From assembly GCA_032871835.1 (NCBI GenBank), contig CM065298.1, positions 74,118,154 through 74,182,153 on the forward strand: DNA of 64,000 nucleotides, written 5' to 3'. This document shows positions 10,638 through 22,700 of the stretch, in pieces; positions within the stretch are counted from its first letter, which is position 1; the number at the start of each line of letters is the position of its first letter. Source of the stretch: Dipteronia dyeriana. Its lineage: Eukaryota; Streptophyta; Magnoliopsida; Sapindales; Sapindaceae. A program made the position numbers and the translations under genes. Below the pieces are notes generated by a model. That model was not told the origin of the DNA and ran no database searches. It worked only from the letters and a program-made list of their open reading frames with translations.

Positions 10638-12260
10638 TTTCCAACTGAACATTGTCTTTACATTACTACACACCTTTGCTTGTTTAGTACTGTTACTTTT
10701 ATTCTGAACTTATTACTAGTTAGAATTCTTAGGGCAGTTACTATTTTAATTGCATCTGATGTTTGATTGGTACCTTTCAGATATTTTGGTGGTAATTGTG
10801 TAAGAGTTGTGTGGTTTGGGATAATTGATATAAATTGATTAACCCTTATGATCAAGTTTTGCTTCAAGGCTAGGTTCTTCATCTCTTCGTTCGACACATC
10901 GGTCACTTGCAAGTCTTGGAGGGGCTAGCAAGCCAAGAGTGCCAATAAAAGGGTGGGAACCTACTCAAGTTGTAGAAAAGTGAATAATCACATCGGTTCT
11001 ATCTTCCTAACTCAATTCCATTTTTTTTCAACATTATCCTTGAAATTTTTCTTATTAAATTTTGCATACGAATGGTTGTGAATAGTTCATTGAATATCAT
11101 TTTGGGGTATTATGTGAATTCTCTTGATGGAAACTTGCTTCTATGTATTTTTCTTATCTTGAGTTTCCTAAAATTTTGAGCTTATTGATTATCACATTTT
11201 TGTTTGGATGAGCCAAAGGCTTGTGTGGATATGCATATTGTTTACATGTTAATTTTTGATATAACCCAACTTGGTTTGGGGGCTTGGAATTATCTCATAT
11301 ATCATGTACATATTTTGGTGCATATAGTGGACAATTGGTTTGGGGGCTATCTCGTCCCCATGCCATCAATTTTGAATGTTAATGCTTGATGTTGGTTTGT
11401 GCTTAAAGGTTTGTATTGAATTGCCTTATTTTATGTATGAGCCATTTTGAGTCTTTTTGTTTTGAGTCATGTTAGGTGCGCTCTGCTAGGCTGGATTCTC
11501 TAGTCTTCAATATTGAGGACAATGTTGGGTTTTGGTTTGGGGATGTAAACGCCTTGTTAAGTCGTCTTGAGTCTTTTATTTGTCATTTTTTTTCCAAAAT
11601 TTTCAATTTTTTTGCATTGGCCAAAATTTTGATCTTTAACTAGCTTGGGTGTGATGCCTTGAGCATGTGCTTTTGGCGAGTCTATACATGCATTATGAGC
11701 TTTTGTGCAAATCTTTGTCACTCATGGGGTATATTTGCATTGTTATGGGTTAGTCCCATCCTTTCAGTGCTTTATTTAAGGGTACTCGGTACTCTTGCCC
11801 CTTGTTCTAATAGTGAAGACACCCGTGAGTTCACAAACACAAGCCTATAAAAAGTGCATTGAGTGTTAAATCCTTTATATTATTTAAATACTCTTCTCGT
11901 CATAAGTGTCAAATGCCATAGGAAATACATTTCATACATATACTGGATTGCTTGTTGGATACATTCATTCCCTTGAGAGACTAATTATGGAAATGATCTT
12001 AGACATTGTGTGCATTTACTACTTAAAAGGCCTAAACCCATTCCTTCATCCTTTATGTGTGCATCGTAGCCAAATTAACGGCTAAACACTTACCTTTCAT
12101 TTGGAACCAAAATATAACCGTATAGCCATAGCCAAGCACAAGCCTACCTTTATTGTTAATCATGTGGGGTGTGTGTGTGTGCTATGTGAAGTATTTGAAA
12201 GGTGTGAGCTCTTAAGTAATGATATCGTGTATATAGGCAACAATGAATTGTTTGTGAAAA
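10638..12260 (+). other. 3' non-coding region of copy A
   Basis: No supported gene. The region parallels the reverse complement of about 52100-53480 in copy B, for example the GTGCGCTCTGCTAGG block near 11477. It contains two purine/G-T rich stretches (TTTGGTTTGGGGATG near 11531 and 'AACTTGGTTTGGGGGC' near 11269) and a short GT microsatellite (12167-12180). The parallel to copy B stops near 12258, where Sirevirus sequence begins. Confidence 0.6.
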
Positions 12261-13999
12261 TTGATGATACTAGGCTTAAGACTAATAACCATGATGAAGA
12301 AGTTGTTATAGATGATGACTCTCCTTTGGAGAAGGTTGTGGAGACTCCTAATGTTAGGACATCTAATGTTGACGATGATAAGACATAACCTATTGATAGA
12401 GTTCCTCTCTTAAACTCTAACGAACTCACTCCATGGGTTAGAAAGGTCCATGATAAAGATGACATTATAAGATTAATGAGGGTGTTAAGACTAGGCGTCA
12501 CTTAGCTAATCTAATTAGCCACATATGCTACATCTCTCAAATAGAACCAAAGAAGGTTAATGAAGCCTTAAATGATGAATTTTGGGTTCTTGCTATGCAA
12601 GAAGAGCTAAACCAATTTGAAAGAAATGAGGTTTAGACTCTTCTTTTTAGACCCCAAAAAACCAATGTCATTGGAACCAAATAGGTTTATTGGAACAAAT
12701 CAAATGAAGATTGCAATATTGTGCGAAACAAGGCTAGGCTTGTAGCACAAAGATACTCTCACTTGCTCCGGTTGCCCGTTTAGAGTCCATTAGGCTTCTT
12801 TTAACCATCTCTTGTGTGCACAAGTTCAAATTGCATCAAATGGATGTCAAGAGTGCCTTCCTAAATGGTTTCTTGCAAGATGAAGTGTTTGTTGAACAAC
12901 CCAAAGGTTTATGGATCCACACCACCCCGATCATGTCTATCACCTCAAGAAGGCTTTATATGGATTAAAACAAGCACCGAGAGCTTGGTATGAGCGCCTC
13001 ACTCTATATCTTGTTGACAATGGCTACTCAATGGGTAATGTTGACAAGACTTTGTTCATCAAGAAAGATAATGATGAGCTCTTTATAGCTCAAATCTATA
13101 TTGATGATATAGTTTTTGGCTCTACCAACAACACCAAAGTTCAACAATTTGTTGATGTCATGTCTCATAAATTTGAGATGAGTCTTGTTTGTGAGCTAAG
13201 CTACTTCCTAGGGTTGCAATTAAGCAAATGGATGATGAGATCTTCATATCCCAATCTAAATATGCTAAACACCTAGTGAAGAAATTTGGCCTTGAAAATG
13301 CCAAATATTGTGATACACCCATGAGTACCACTTTGAAGCTAAACAATGATGCTAGTGGTAAAAGTGTGGAATAAACGCTATACGGGGCATGATTGGTAGC
13401 TTGCTTTATTTGACCGTAAGTAGGCCCGATATCTCTTTTAGTGTGGGTGTGTGTGCTAGATACCAATCGGATCCTAAGGAGTCTTATCTCTCTTCTGTTA
13501 AGAGAATTATTCGCTATGTGAACGGGACATCCAACTATGAGATTTGGTAATCTTTTGTCACTAATGCTAGTCTTGTAGGCTTTAATGATGCGGATTGGGC
13601 AGGAAATTATGATGATAAGAAAAACACATCGGGCGGTTGCTTTTCCTTACGAACAATCTAGTCTCTTGGTTTTGCAAGAAGCAAAACTCAATTTCCTTGT
13701 CTACGGCGGAGGCCGAGTACATAGCCGCGGGGAGTGGATGCACACAACTTCTTTGGATGAAGCAAATGCTAGTGGACTGCGGATTCAACCTAGGTACTCT
13801 CACTCTCTTTTGTGATAACATGAGTGCTATTAATATTTCCAAGAATCCGGTTCAACATTCTAGAACTAAGCATATTGACATCTGCCATCATTTCATTAGA
13901 GAACTATTTGAGAATAAATGCATAATACTTGGACATGTAGGTACTAATGATCAACTAGCGGACTTATTTACTGAACCCTTAGATGCTACTCAATTTTAA
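12261..13999 (+). pseudogene. Sirevirus reverse transcriptase and RNase H
   Basis: This is RT plus RNase H of a Ty1/copia (Sirevirus-type) polyprotein, which would copy element RNA into DNA in the particle. Visible motifs are MDVKSAFLNG (split over frames near 12840), KKALYGLKQAPRAWYERL (12950-13000), the catalytic IYIDDIVFGS (13096-13128), SYFLGLQL, then RNase H STAEAEYIAAGSGC (13690-13735), LFCDNMSAI and TKHIDICHHFIRE, ending LADLFTEPL and TAA 13997-13999. Acidic residues YIDD and AEAEY are present. Stops and frameshifts between 12390 and 12910, and again at 13275-13640, kill it. Its 5' neighbour is unrelated gypsy sequence, so the rest of pol was lost at the junction. Confidence 0.9.
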
Positions 14000-15094
14000 A
14001 AACTTAGTAGATCTATTGGGATTTGCTTTGTAGAGTGATGAACTTTGGATTTGACACCATATGGGGAACTCAAGCAAAGAGAGCTATTGCATACTTGCCA
14101 TGTGCAAAAACTTGAAATTTTTTATGTTTCTTTATTGATTGCTTGAGTAGCTTGGTTGCATATATGCTATATAATAATTTCTTAGTAAGTGTGAACTTTG
14201 CTTTGATTACAATCCATGTCATATTTATGTTCAAATATGTATTTTTGGACTAAGAGATCTACATAGAGAGTACATGTCGAATGACCTATAATTATCTCCA
14301 TGACATGATGATTCTTTAATGACAAGCTAATAAAATATGATAAAGCATGAATTGATGATTGCAATATTTAAATACAAAACATTGTGTGAAAAGGTAAAGA
14401 GACTCTAATGTATAAACATGTCTCACTTTCTTTATTAGTTGAACATGGCTACTATGATACGGGTATCATACCTGGAAAAATCAAATAGGGTGCAAAGTCG
14501 CTCATGCCATGTTTCGCTAATAAAGTTTGATATAATTGCTTTTAAAATTGAAATCTATAAAATCTCTCTCATGACAAAAGATGAAATTGGTTTGAATTCT
14601 ATTGGAAACCTTTGTCATTTGCATTGCCAAATACCATTGCATTTTGGACTTGAATGCAACATGTCTTGTATGCAAAGCATTTTAGATTCAAACATTTTCA
14701 TAAAATAAATATCCTTGTTTCTCTCCTATTAATTGATTTGCATAAAAATGACTTATATGATTATGCAAATATCTTGTATGCTACTATCTCTCTTTGCTAT
14801 GAGTGACTCTGTTGGGGAATACTCCTTTGCCTATATCATGACAAACAGAGGTGGAGTAGAATATGGTAAGGGGAGTTAGCATGTTAGGGAGAATACATAT
14901 TCAGTAACCCTCTGAGGGGGAGCATTACATTCACATACATTACAAGATGTTGTACACATATTCTTAAATGCAAATGATTTTGTTTTATGTTCACTTGATC
15001 ACCTCACATATACTTGATTTGGAAAGTGTAGTTGTTTTTGTTTTGAAGTGATGATAGTTCTACACGAGATTGAATATTGAAGATCTGAATTACG

Positions 15095-15158
<64 letters not shown>

Positions 15159-15257
15159 AATGTAGAGTATCTTTCCGGTGCTTCAATTTTCTATTTTTGT
15201 GAGGATCAATGTGAGTGGTGATTTTGTCACAAAATAGCCAAAGGGAGAGACAATAAA
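14000..15257 (+). other. Post-pol region of the Sirevirus fragment
   Basis: No gene. It is non-coding sequence between the pol stop and the polypurine tract. The first 430 bases match the reverse complement of 22960-23335 in the other Sirevirus remnant (ACACCATATGGGGAACTCAAGCAAAG and onward). It contains the (TA)n array at about 15093-15154. Confidence 0.65.
15093..15154. repeat. (TA)n microsatellite
   Basis: About 60 bases of near-perfect TA dinucleotide repeat within the Sirevirus 3' region. Confidence 0.95.
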
Positions 15258-16310
15258 TGTTGGAACCCTATTCACCGGTCACGCAGCGGAACTAGGTTTT
15301 GAAATTTTTATACAGATCATAATCTGTATCTGGGACTAGTGAACTTGAGATCGTAATTATTTTTCAGAACTACTACATACAATATGTAAACACATGAAAT
15401 TATAATCAATATAATCAAAAGAAGAAAACACCAACGTTTGGAGGCTCCTTCACATTACATTATGCTCCTGTCTGAACCACTCGATCTTCCTTGCTATCTC
15501 CCAGGATTGGTACTACGTGTGGGCATATCACGATCTCAGGAACTTGAATGGAGGATGTAGAGAGGATTGAAGAAACCCTTTCTTCTTGATCACTATGAAA
15601 CACTTGCTTTGATATTTTCACAAGCAAATACTTGCTTGAACATTGCGTTGCTATGCTTCTCAAGCATACATGAATTGACCGAGTACTGTGGACTACTTAA
15701 CCTAAAAAATTGGAATCTAAAATTACAAAAAATTCCGCAAGGCATTCCTTGGCCTTCTAGTAATTTCATATATCTTCCAGTCTTTTCAGGTCATTCTGAT
15801 TCATCTCATGAATCCTTCTTCGCCAATTTTCCAGGTCTTCAATATATGTTACATTTTTTTTTACAATGAAATAACAGTAAAAAAAAATATAAACAAAAAT
15901 AATAATAATACAACCCATAAACCCTAAATCCACAGTACCATAAAAATTTACGATCAACCATGTTTAAATTAAACAATTTAATTATAAACATTCATACAAT
16001 CATAAAGATGGTGCCTACACATTCATACATACAGAAGCATCGAAAACAATTTCTTGTTCCGAAAAATGAACCTGGCTCTGATACCAATTGTTGGAACCCT
16101 ATTCACCGGTCACGCAGCGGAACTATGTTTTAAAATTTATATACAGATCATAATCTGTATCTGGAACCAGTGAACTTGGGATCGTAATTATTTTTCAGAA
16201 CTAATACATACAATATGTAAATACAAGAAATTGTAATCAATATAATCAAAAGAAGAACATACCAACGTTTGAAGGCTTCTTCACTTTACGTTATGCTTCG
16301 GCTGCACCTG
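15258..16310 (-). mobile_element. Internally deleted minus-strand copia remnant: LTR end, leader, LTR end
   Basis: Two copies of a copia LTR 3' end, both on the minus strand, start at TGTTGGAACCC (15258 and 16089). Between them (about 15656-16088) lies the leader of the copia family seen at 55340-55790 and 22380-22700. Next to the right-hand LTR end is a reversed primer site (GGCTCTGATACCA, 16074-16086). The coding region between leader and downstream LTR is gone. Both LTRs are partial. The right one loses similarity near 16300. Confidence 0.7.
16074..16086 (-). other. Primer binding site (initiator tRNA-Met type)
   Basis: On the minus strand this reads TGGTATCAGAGCC and lies three bases inside the LTR end. 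It matches the usual plant copia PBS complementary to the 3' end of initiator tRNA-Met. Confidence 0.85.
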
Positions 16311-16379
16311 ATTCACACGTAAAAACAAAAAGATTAAAACAAACATAAGTTTTACATGAGATGCAATTTATTTGTGCGT

Positions 16380-16793
16380 GAAATCAATACACCAAATTGA
16401 GAAGAAAGAGTTTCTTCAAGTATTTCTCTACATCCTCCATTCAAGTCCCTGAGACAGTGACGTGCCCACACGCAGTTACCAGATCCGGGAGATAGCGAGG
16501 AAGATCGAGTGGTTCAGACAGGAGCACATCGTAAAGTGAAGTAATCTCCAAACATTGGTAAGATTGGTTCAGACAAAAGCATATCGTAAAGTGAAGGAGT
16601 CTCCAAACGTTGGTAAGATTTTCTTCTTCTGATTATATCGATTTCAATTTCCTGTGTTTATATATAGTATGTATTAGTTCCAAAAAATAATTACGATCCC
16701 AAGTTTACTGGTCCTAGATACAGTCTATGATATGTATTAAAAAATTTAAAACCTAGTTCCGTTGCGTAACTGGTGAACAGGGTTCCAACACAA
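16380..16793 (+). repeat. Plus-strand copia LTR 3' end fragment
   Basis: It matches the end of the LTRs at 39470-39857 and 62380-62747 and finishes GGTTCCAACA. It faces the minus-strand LTR end at 16089-16310, forming an inverted arrangement. It contains a tandem duplication of about 55 bp (GTGGTTCAGACAGGAGCACA... near 16509-16620), also present in the solo LTR at 37640. Confidence 0.75.
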
Positions 16794-17500
16794 TGTTCCA
16801 AGTTTCAAAAGTTTAAGGATTATAGGAGGAAGTGTCAAAAGACCCCACAAGTGGTTAAAAAAAATTGGATTAGGAAGTATTTATTGGAAAAGTATAGAAT
16901 AAATGGGATAGGAAGTGTTGAGGAATAATTGGGGGTTAAAGGGAAGCAATCTTCCCATTCAGTTAACCCACCTTTAGTTGGATCCAGTTCTACTTCACAC
17001 ACATAGAGTTCTAGTTTGTTCTAGTAGGTTTTAGATATCATAATTTGTTCTCTTTATGCTTAAGGTGTCTTATATTGGTAATACATTATTTGTCCTTGAG
17101 TGAGATTGGGGCCTTTTAGGATGAAGAAAACTCATTGTGATGTCTTTTGATTAATTGCTTTGAATTCTTAAGTTGTGTTTTTTATTTCTTTTTTATGTGA
17201 TTATCAAGTAATGCAAGTTTTAAGAATAATTATGGAAATCTAATGCAGGGAGGAAATTTGGATCAGAGGAAAGTTGATAGATGAGGCAAACTGGCTGTGG
17301 AGGCGCATCACCTGTACAACACTAGCGCACATAAAGGAAGAAAAGTGCCCATCAGGGTATTGCACGAGTTGTGCACGAGTTGAGATCCGTGCAAGACCCG
17401 CGTATTCATCGTGTTTATAAAAGACACATCATTGTCAAGAGTATACCCTACCACTTTCAAACGATTTTCTTTGTTTTCCCTCTTCTCTATAAAGGTATTA
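16794..17500 (+). mobile_element. Fragment of Athila-like element (copy C)
   Basis: It parallels 5678-6415 of copy A (AATGTTCCAAGTTT..., then the GC-rich GTTGTGCACGAGTTGAGATCCG block). No ORF is open. It is cut on the left by a copia LTR end and on the right by a minus-strand copia element. It shows that a third copy of this family was present. Confidence 0.75.
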
Positions 17501-18990
17501 TTTGAGGCTATCTTTGTGACGATCACATCTTCTCTCTACATTATCTCTCTAATAAGATGATACTTTCTCTCTATATGCTTCCCTCTTTTGTGGCTTCTTG
17601 GTTCTTTGGAATTAGCCACAGCACCACTGTTATCACAATAAAGTGTGTGGACTTATCCAGATCTTGAACATCTTCCAGATCAGTCAAGAACTTATGGAGC
17701 TAAACAGCCTCTTTAGCAGCTTCACAAGTAGCTACATATTCGGCTTCCATGGTGGAGTCAACAATGCAAGATTGCTTGATACTTCTCCACACAATGGCTC
17801 CACAACCCAGGATGAATACTGATCTAGACGTCGATTTCCTAGAATCCCTGTTTGACTGAAAATCAGAATTCGTGTATCCTAACGGGATCAAATCCTGCCT
17901 AAAATACATTAGCATATAGTTTCTCGTTATCCGAAGATACTTGAGAATTGTCTTGACATCAACCCAATGTTCTAATCCTGGGTTGGACTGGTATCTGCTG
18001 ACTACTCCCACTGCATAGTAGATGTCCAGTCTCGTGCATAACATAGCATACATGAGACTACCTACTGCCGATGCATAGAGTACACGTCTCATATCCTCAT
18101 CTTCTTGAGGTGTCTTAGGACACTGTTCCTTAGACAAGTGAACTCCATGCCTAGAAGGTAAATTACCTTTCTTAGAGTTTTGCATCAAAATCACACAAGA
18201 ATCTTGTCGATATATGATGCCTGAGACAGTGCTATGAGTTTGTTCTTACGATCCCTTAAAAGTTGGATCCCAAGAACATAACTCGCATCTCCTAAATCTT
18301 TCATTTGGAATTGGCTAGCCAGCCAGCCCTTTACATCAGACAACACTCCCACATCATTCCCAATGAGTAGTATATCATCTACATATAGGACCACAAAAAC
18401 TACTTTTTTTATTAATGATGCGCTTGTAGACACAAGACTCATCGACGTTCTGCTCGAAGCCATAGGTTTTGATCACATCATCAAACCTAATGTTCCAACA
18501 TCTAGATGCTTGCTTAAGTCCATAGATGGACCTTTACAGCTTACAAACCTTTTGCTCTTGATCTGGAGACACAAATCCCTCTGATTGCATCATATAGATG
18601 CTCTCATCAAGATTACCATTCAAGAATGCAGTCTTGACGTCCATTTTCCAATTTCGTAATCGAAATAAGCAGTAATGGATAAGAGAATCCTAATAGACTT
18701 AAATATGGCTACTGGCGAGAAGGTCTCTTCATAATCAACCCCCTTTTTCTGGGTATAACCCTTGGCCACTAGCCTTGCTATGAAGGTCTCTACCTTCCTG
18801 TCTACTCCTCTCTTTCTCTTGCAGATCCACTTACACCCTATGGGTTTTACCCCATTCGGTAAGTCTACAAGATCCCAGACTGAGTTAGAGTACATGGACT
18901 CTATCTCGAGATTCATGGCTTTAAGCCATTCCTCTTTATCAGGATCTTCCATTGCATTCTTAAATGTCAATGGATCATCCACACAATCAG
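17501..18990 (-). pseudogene. Copia reverse transcriptase and RNase H
   Basis: On the minus strand from 18982, the RT reads DDPLTFKNAMEDPDKEEWLKA, CKWICKRKRG, FIARLVAKGYTQKKGVDYEE and SPVAIFKSIRILLS. The catalytic box VLYVDDILLIGND lies at about 18400-18360, followed by MKDLGDASYVLGIQL. RNase H follows with GSLMYAMLCTRLDI, GYTNSDFQ, KSTSRSVF and STMEAEYVA. The YVDD box is intact, but frameshifts between 18620 and 18460 and at 18190 split the protein. The 3' end is cut off inside RNase H. In a living element this enzyme copies the RNA inside the particle. Confidence 0.9.
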
Positions 18991-20362
18991 CAGAGACAAC
19001 AATTTATCCCTCACCTAAACCTGTATAGCATTCAGGTTGTCTCACAACCCTCTCACTACGTCTAGGTGGTAGTGTATCCTGATCAAAAAACATCTGACTC
19101 TCAGACGTTTGTGGATCAACAACTCTTGTTGATGAAGCACTAGTCTCACCAGGCTCCAACTCATTCAATACAATCTTAGAACGAGGTTTATGGTCACTAA
19201 TGTAATTTTCCTCAAGAAACGTTGCTTTTGTCGCTACAAATACTTTGTTGTCTTCAGGACTATAGAAGTGTCCACCTCTGGTCTCCTTAGAGTATCCTAC
19301 AAATAGACAGACAACAGACTTGGAGTCTAGCCTTCCATTTCTGTTCTTCAGCACGTGTGCTGGACACCCCCATATGCGGAAATGTCGCAAACTAGCTTTA
19401 CGACCATTCCACAACTATAGGGGAGTCTTAGGAACAGATTTGGATGGCAATACATTCAAAATGTATGCCGCTGTTCGTAACGCATATCCCTAAAAAGAAT
19501 TTGGTAATGATGAGAAAATAATCATAGATCTCACAATTTCCATCAGGGTTCTATTTGTCATTTCCGCTACACCATTTTACTGAGGTGTACCGAGAGCTGT
19601 GAGTTGGGAAACTATCCAATGATCGACCAGAAAGACTTCAAACTCTTGGTCAAGGTACTCACCTCCACGATCCGATCGTAGTGACTTGATATCCCTACCT
19701 AATTGATTCTCAACTTCAACTCAGAATTCTTTGAACATTTCAAATGTTTCCGATTTTCGTTGCATTAAGTAGACGTATCTGTATCTTGAGTAGTCATCTA
19801 TAAAGGTGACATAATACTCATAACCACCTCTAGCTTTAACATTCATCGGTCCGCAAACGTGTGTATGTATAAGCTCTAGCAGTTCTTTAGCTCTAAGCCT
19901 TTTTCAAGTAAAAGGTCTCTTAGTCATCTTACCTTCCATACAAGATTCGCAGACAGGTAAAGTGCCAACCTTTAACTCACTTAAAGATCCGCTTTTTAAT
20001 AGTCTGTCTATCCAGTCAAGGTTGATATGGCCAAGTCTTAGATGCCAGAGATACGTGTCACTATCTGGAAAACTCTTATGTCGTTTAGTTTTAGTTTTTG
20101 GTTTTTCAACCTTAAGCATTTCATTGTTGAGAAGTGTAGTATTTATTAACGGTCTTAACACATAAAAATTGTTTTCATTAATTCCTGAATAAATATTCAG
20201 ACCATTCTTTCCAATAATAACAGACTTATTATTAAAACAAATAGAATATTTTTGTTCTAACAACTTAGAAACGGAAATCAAATTCCTTGTAAATCCAGGA
20301 ATATAAAATACATTGTCCAACAATATATAATTATTACAAAAATGTAATCTAATTACGCCCAC
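18991..20362 (-). pseudogene. Copia integrase with GAG-pre-integrase segment
   Basis: The open segment 20362-19904 carries FYIPGFTRNLISVSKLL, then WHLRLGHINLDWIDRL and CESCMEGKMTKRPF, the H..H..C..C zinc-binding set that opens copia integrases. The catalytic core (about 19860-19430) is degenerate. Its DRGGEYL signature is readable near 19665, and an NGVAE-like glutamate region lies upstream of 19600. The C-terminal segment 19414-19004 reads SLRHFRIWGCPAHV, CLFVGYSKETRGGHFYS and PRRSERVVRQPE. Stops within the core make it inactive. Confidence 0.87.
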
Positions 20363-21276
20363 TGCTCATGCCGACACGACATCCCCTAACCCCACACGCA
20401 TTAAGAAGGCTTGCTCTTCTAGCTATGTCCAAGATTCAGTCCATTGTAAAGAAGAACAGACATGGTTAGTGGCCCCCGAATCAACTATCTAGGGTGAAGA
20501 ATCATCTTCCACTAAACATGACTCAAGAACAAGTAAATCATATTTACTTTCTTAGACTTCTTCTTGCTTTGGGCTTTCTTGGGTTTGGGCTTACCCTTCG
20601 CTTTCCCAGTAGACCTCTTCCTCTTTCAAAAATTGAAGAAAAATGGTTCGTCAACACTTGCCTCACCGGTCTTGCCCTTGTTGTCCTTAGTCAAAGACTC
20701 AAAAGTAGTGAGCTCATTAAGCAATTGTATGAGACTGAACCTTTACTTGTTCATCTCGTAGTTGCTTTTAAACTAATCGAAACTCTTCGAAAAAGTCGTC
20801 AGTATGATGCTCACTTGACAGGGTTCGTCAATGGCCCCGCTATTGACTTCTACCGTGTTGAAGTAGGACATCATGATCATGACATGTTCCCGAACTGACG
20901 TACCTTCCCTCATACGAGCGAGCATAGCAAAACGAATAGCTTTGTGTCGCTTTTGCTCGGAGGGCTGCCCAAAAATAGCTTACAATAACTCCATGATTTC
21001 GAATGCTGAAGTCATTGCTTCGTGCTTTGTGACAAGCACGTCTGTCATTGAAGCCAACAGATATGTTCGGGTCTTCTCATCAGATGAGACCCAATGCTTG
21101 TATGCCTCACTAACAGTTCGTGTGGTATTGGTAGCAAGCACTTGAAGACATTCCTCCGTAAGCACAAACTTTAGGTATTTGGTGACCAATATTGTATTAA
21201 TGTTAAGTTTCCACTTAGTGTAGTTATCAACAGTTAATTTGTCGTTTGCGAGAATTTTAAGGAAGGCAGAAGACAT
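20363..21276 (-). pseudogene. Copia gag with protease remnant
   Basis: The start is ATG at 21276 (MSSAFLKILANDKL), with DNYTKWKLNINTILVTK, FVLTEEC and SSDEKTRTYLLASMTDVLV, the N-terminal capsid region typical of this plant copia group. After a stop near 20980 it continues as HKAIRFAMLARMREGTSVREHV and LLNELTTFESLTKD. It ends in a lysine-rich stretch (GKAKGKPKPKKAQSKKKSKK). No CCHC zinc knuckle is seen before the protease region, which is unusual. The protease region near 20480 is too decayed to read in one frame. Confidence 0.8.
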
Positions 21277-22700
21277 TATTGCTGAAATAAATAAAACATT
21301 CATTTAGTCATTTATTTAAAACAAGTGCGAGTGCTTTGGCATAAACTTAAACATGATGCATGAACATGTTTAATGAACTAGTTGCTATACCACGACAATC
21401 CAACATACCACAAAGAAGTGCCACCTTAGGGTCGGTCAAGTCTTTGAATGTTGGACTGAGACATTCTCAATCAAATGATATTCTAGAATAACTCTTATTC
21501 CATATCATTTAACCATCGTTCATTCAGTCAGGTTTTTAATTAACAAACTTAATCAAAACCTTCGTGAGTGTAACCCACCATTTCAGATCTCACGAGCTTA
21601 ACTCGAGCATGACCGTCTTAGGGTCGGTCAATCTCGAAATACCCTCAGAAATCTTATCCGTTAGGAAGTAAACCTTGGTATTGACCTTTGTGGAAACCCT
21701 CTTTAGGGAGGACGAAAGCAAAGCCGTCACAAGGCCCCACTCGGATCTCACGGTGTTGAACTAATGATGGAGACCGCGAGATATATATGTCATATATCCC
21801 TCTCCCACTCACTATATTAAAAATAGAATTTTCTATTAAGCGTTAATGCACCTAGACTCTACAGGATTAAAAGACTAACTTTAATCAAGTTATCTAGCGC
21901 ATTAACTAATTAGAACCAAATTCTAATTAACTAATAAATTATTAATGATTTTTAACAATTAAAAATCTAATCTATTAGTGAATAATCTTAGCCTTTATAA
22001 ACTATTTACTAGGGTTAGATTATTTTGTTAGTGTTTACCAAGTTTTAACTATTAAAACCCTAACACTTTATTTGGATAATTTATTATTAGTAATTAATCA
22101 TATTTATCCTAATTATAATAAAGGACCCTATTAATCTAAATTATTAAACTCTTTAATAACTAGATTAATATTAATGAGAATTACGAAGTTTTCTAACCAT
22201 TAAAAACTAATCTCATTATTCATAGTCAATTATGTAAATTACCAATTTTAATCACATTAAAAAAATACATAAAATATCAGGCTATGATGCATATATGACA
22301 TATCAAATATATTTGTGTAGGCACATCTAATCTAAATGACATACGTATGGATGACAATGCTTTTATCATCACATAATATAAAGCACACATGAATTGACCG
22401 AGTACTGTGAATTATTTAACCTAAAAAAAATTGGAATCTAAAATTAGAAAACATTTCCCAAGACATTCCTTGGTCTTTTTGTAATTTCCGAGTCTTCTAG
22501 TCTCTTAAGGTCACTCCGATTCATCTCATGAATCCTTCTTCATGATTTTTCCAGGTCTTCAATATAGGTTACATTTTTTTTACAATACAATAACAGTAAA
22601 AAATATATATATAAAAAAAATTTATTACAACTCATAAACCCTAAGTCCACAGTACCATATAATTAACGATCAATCATGTTTTTGTAAATTAAAAAAATTA
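21277..22700 (-). other. Leader of the minus-strand copia element
   Basis: No gene. It is AT-rich non-coding leader matching the reverse complement of about 55430-56860 in the complete copia element. It is truncated near 22700 before reaching a primer site or LTR. Confidence 0.7.

Larger units (their letters stand above)
1143..12260 (+). mobile_element. Athila-like Ty3/gypsy element, copy A, 5' LTR to distal non-coding region; truncated at its 3' end
   Basis: The order is LTR, gag, protease, coiled-coil ORF, plant-transposon-protein ORF, then a long non-coding tail. I see no RT, RNase H or integrase between protease and tail. The same family recurs reversed as copy B (49596-64000) and as fragment copy C (16794-17500). 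A solo LTR interrupts copy A at 7351-9724. At about 12260 the sequence, until then parallel to copy B, changes abruptly to Sirevirus pol, so the 3' LTR of copy A is missing here. Coding regions carry many stops. Confidence 0.8.
12261..15257 (+). mobile_element. 5'-truncated Sirevirus-type copia fragment
   Basis: The sequence begins inside pol upstream of RT and runs through RT, RNase H and the 3' untranslated region to a purine-rich tract (CCAAAGGGAGAGA, 15238-15250). LTRs, gag, protease and integrase core are missing. It abuts copy A on the left and copia LTR debris on the right. Confidence 0.8.
17501..22700 (-). mobile_element. Copia element without LTRs, minus strand
   Basis: It belongs to the same family as the complete element at 53491-62747. 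Leader, gag, protease region, integrase, RT and RNase H lie in order from right to left. Both ends are missing: RNase H stops near 17501 where copy C begins, and the leader stops near 22700 where Sirevirus LTR sequence begins. No PBS or PPT remains. Confidence 0.85.

Noticed and set aside
15004..15186. Open frame coding for alternating Y and I (also 39096-39281)
   Set aside because: It is the translation of TA dinucleotide runs, not a gene.
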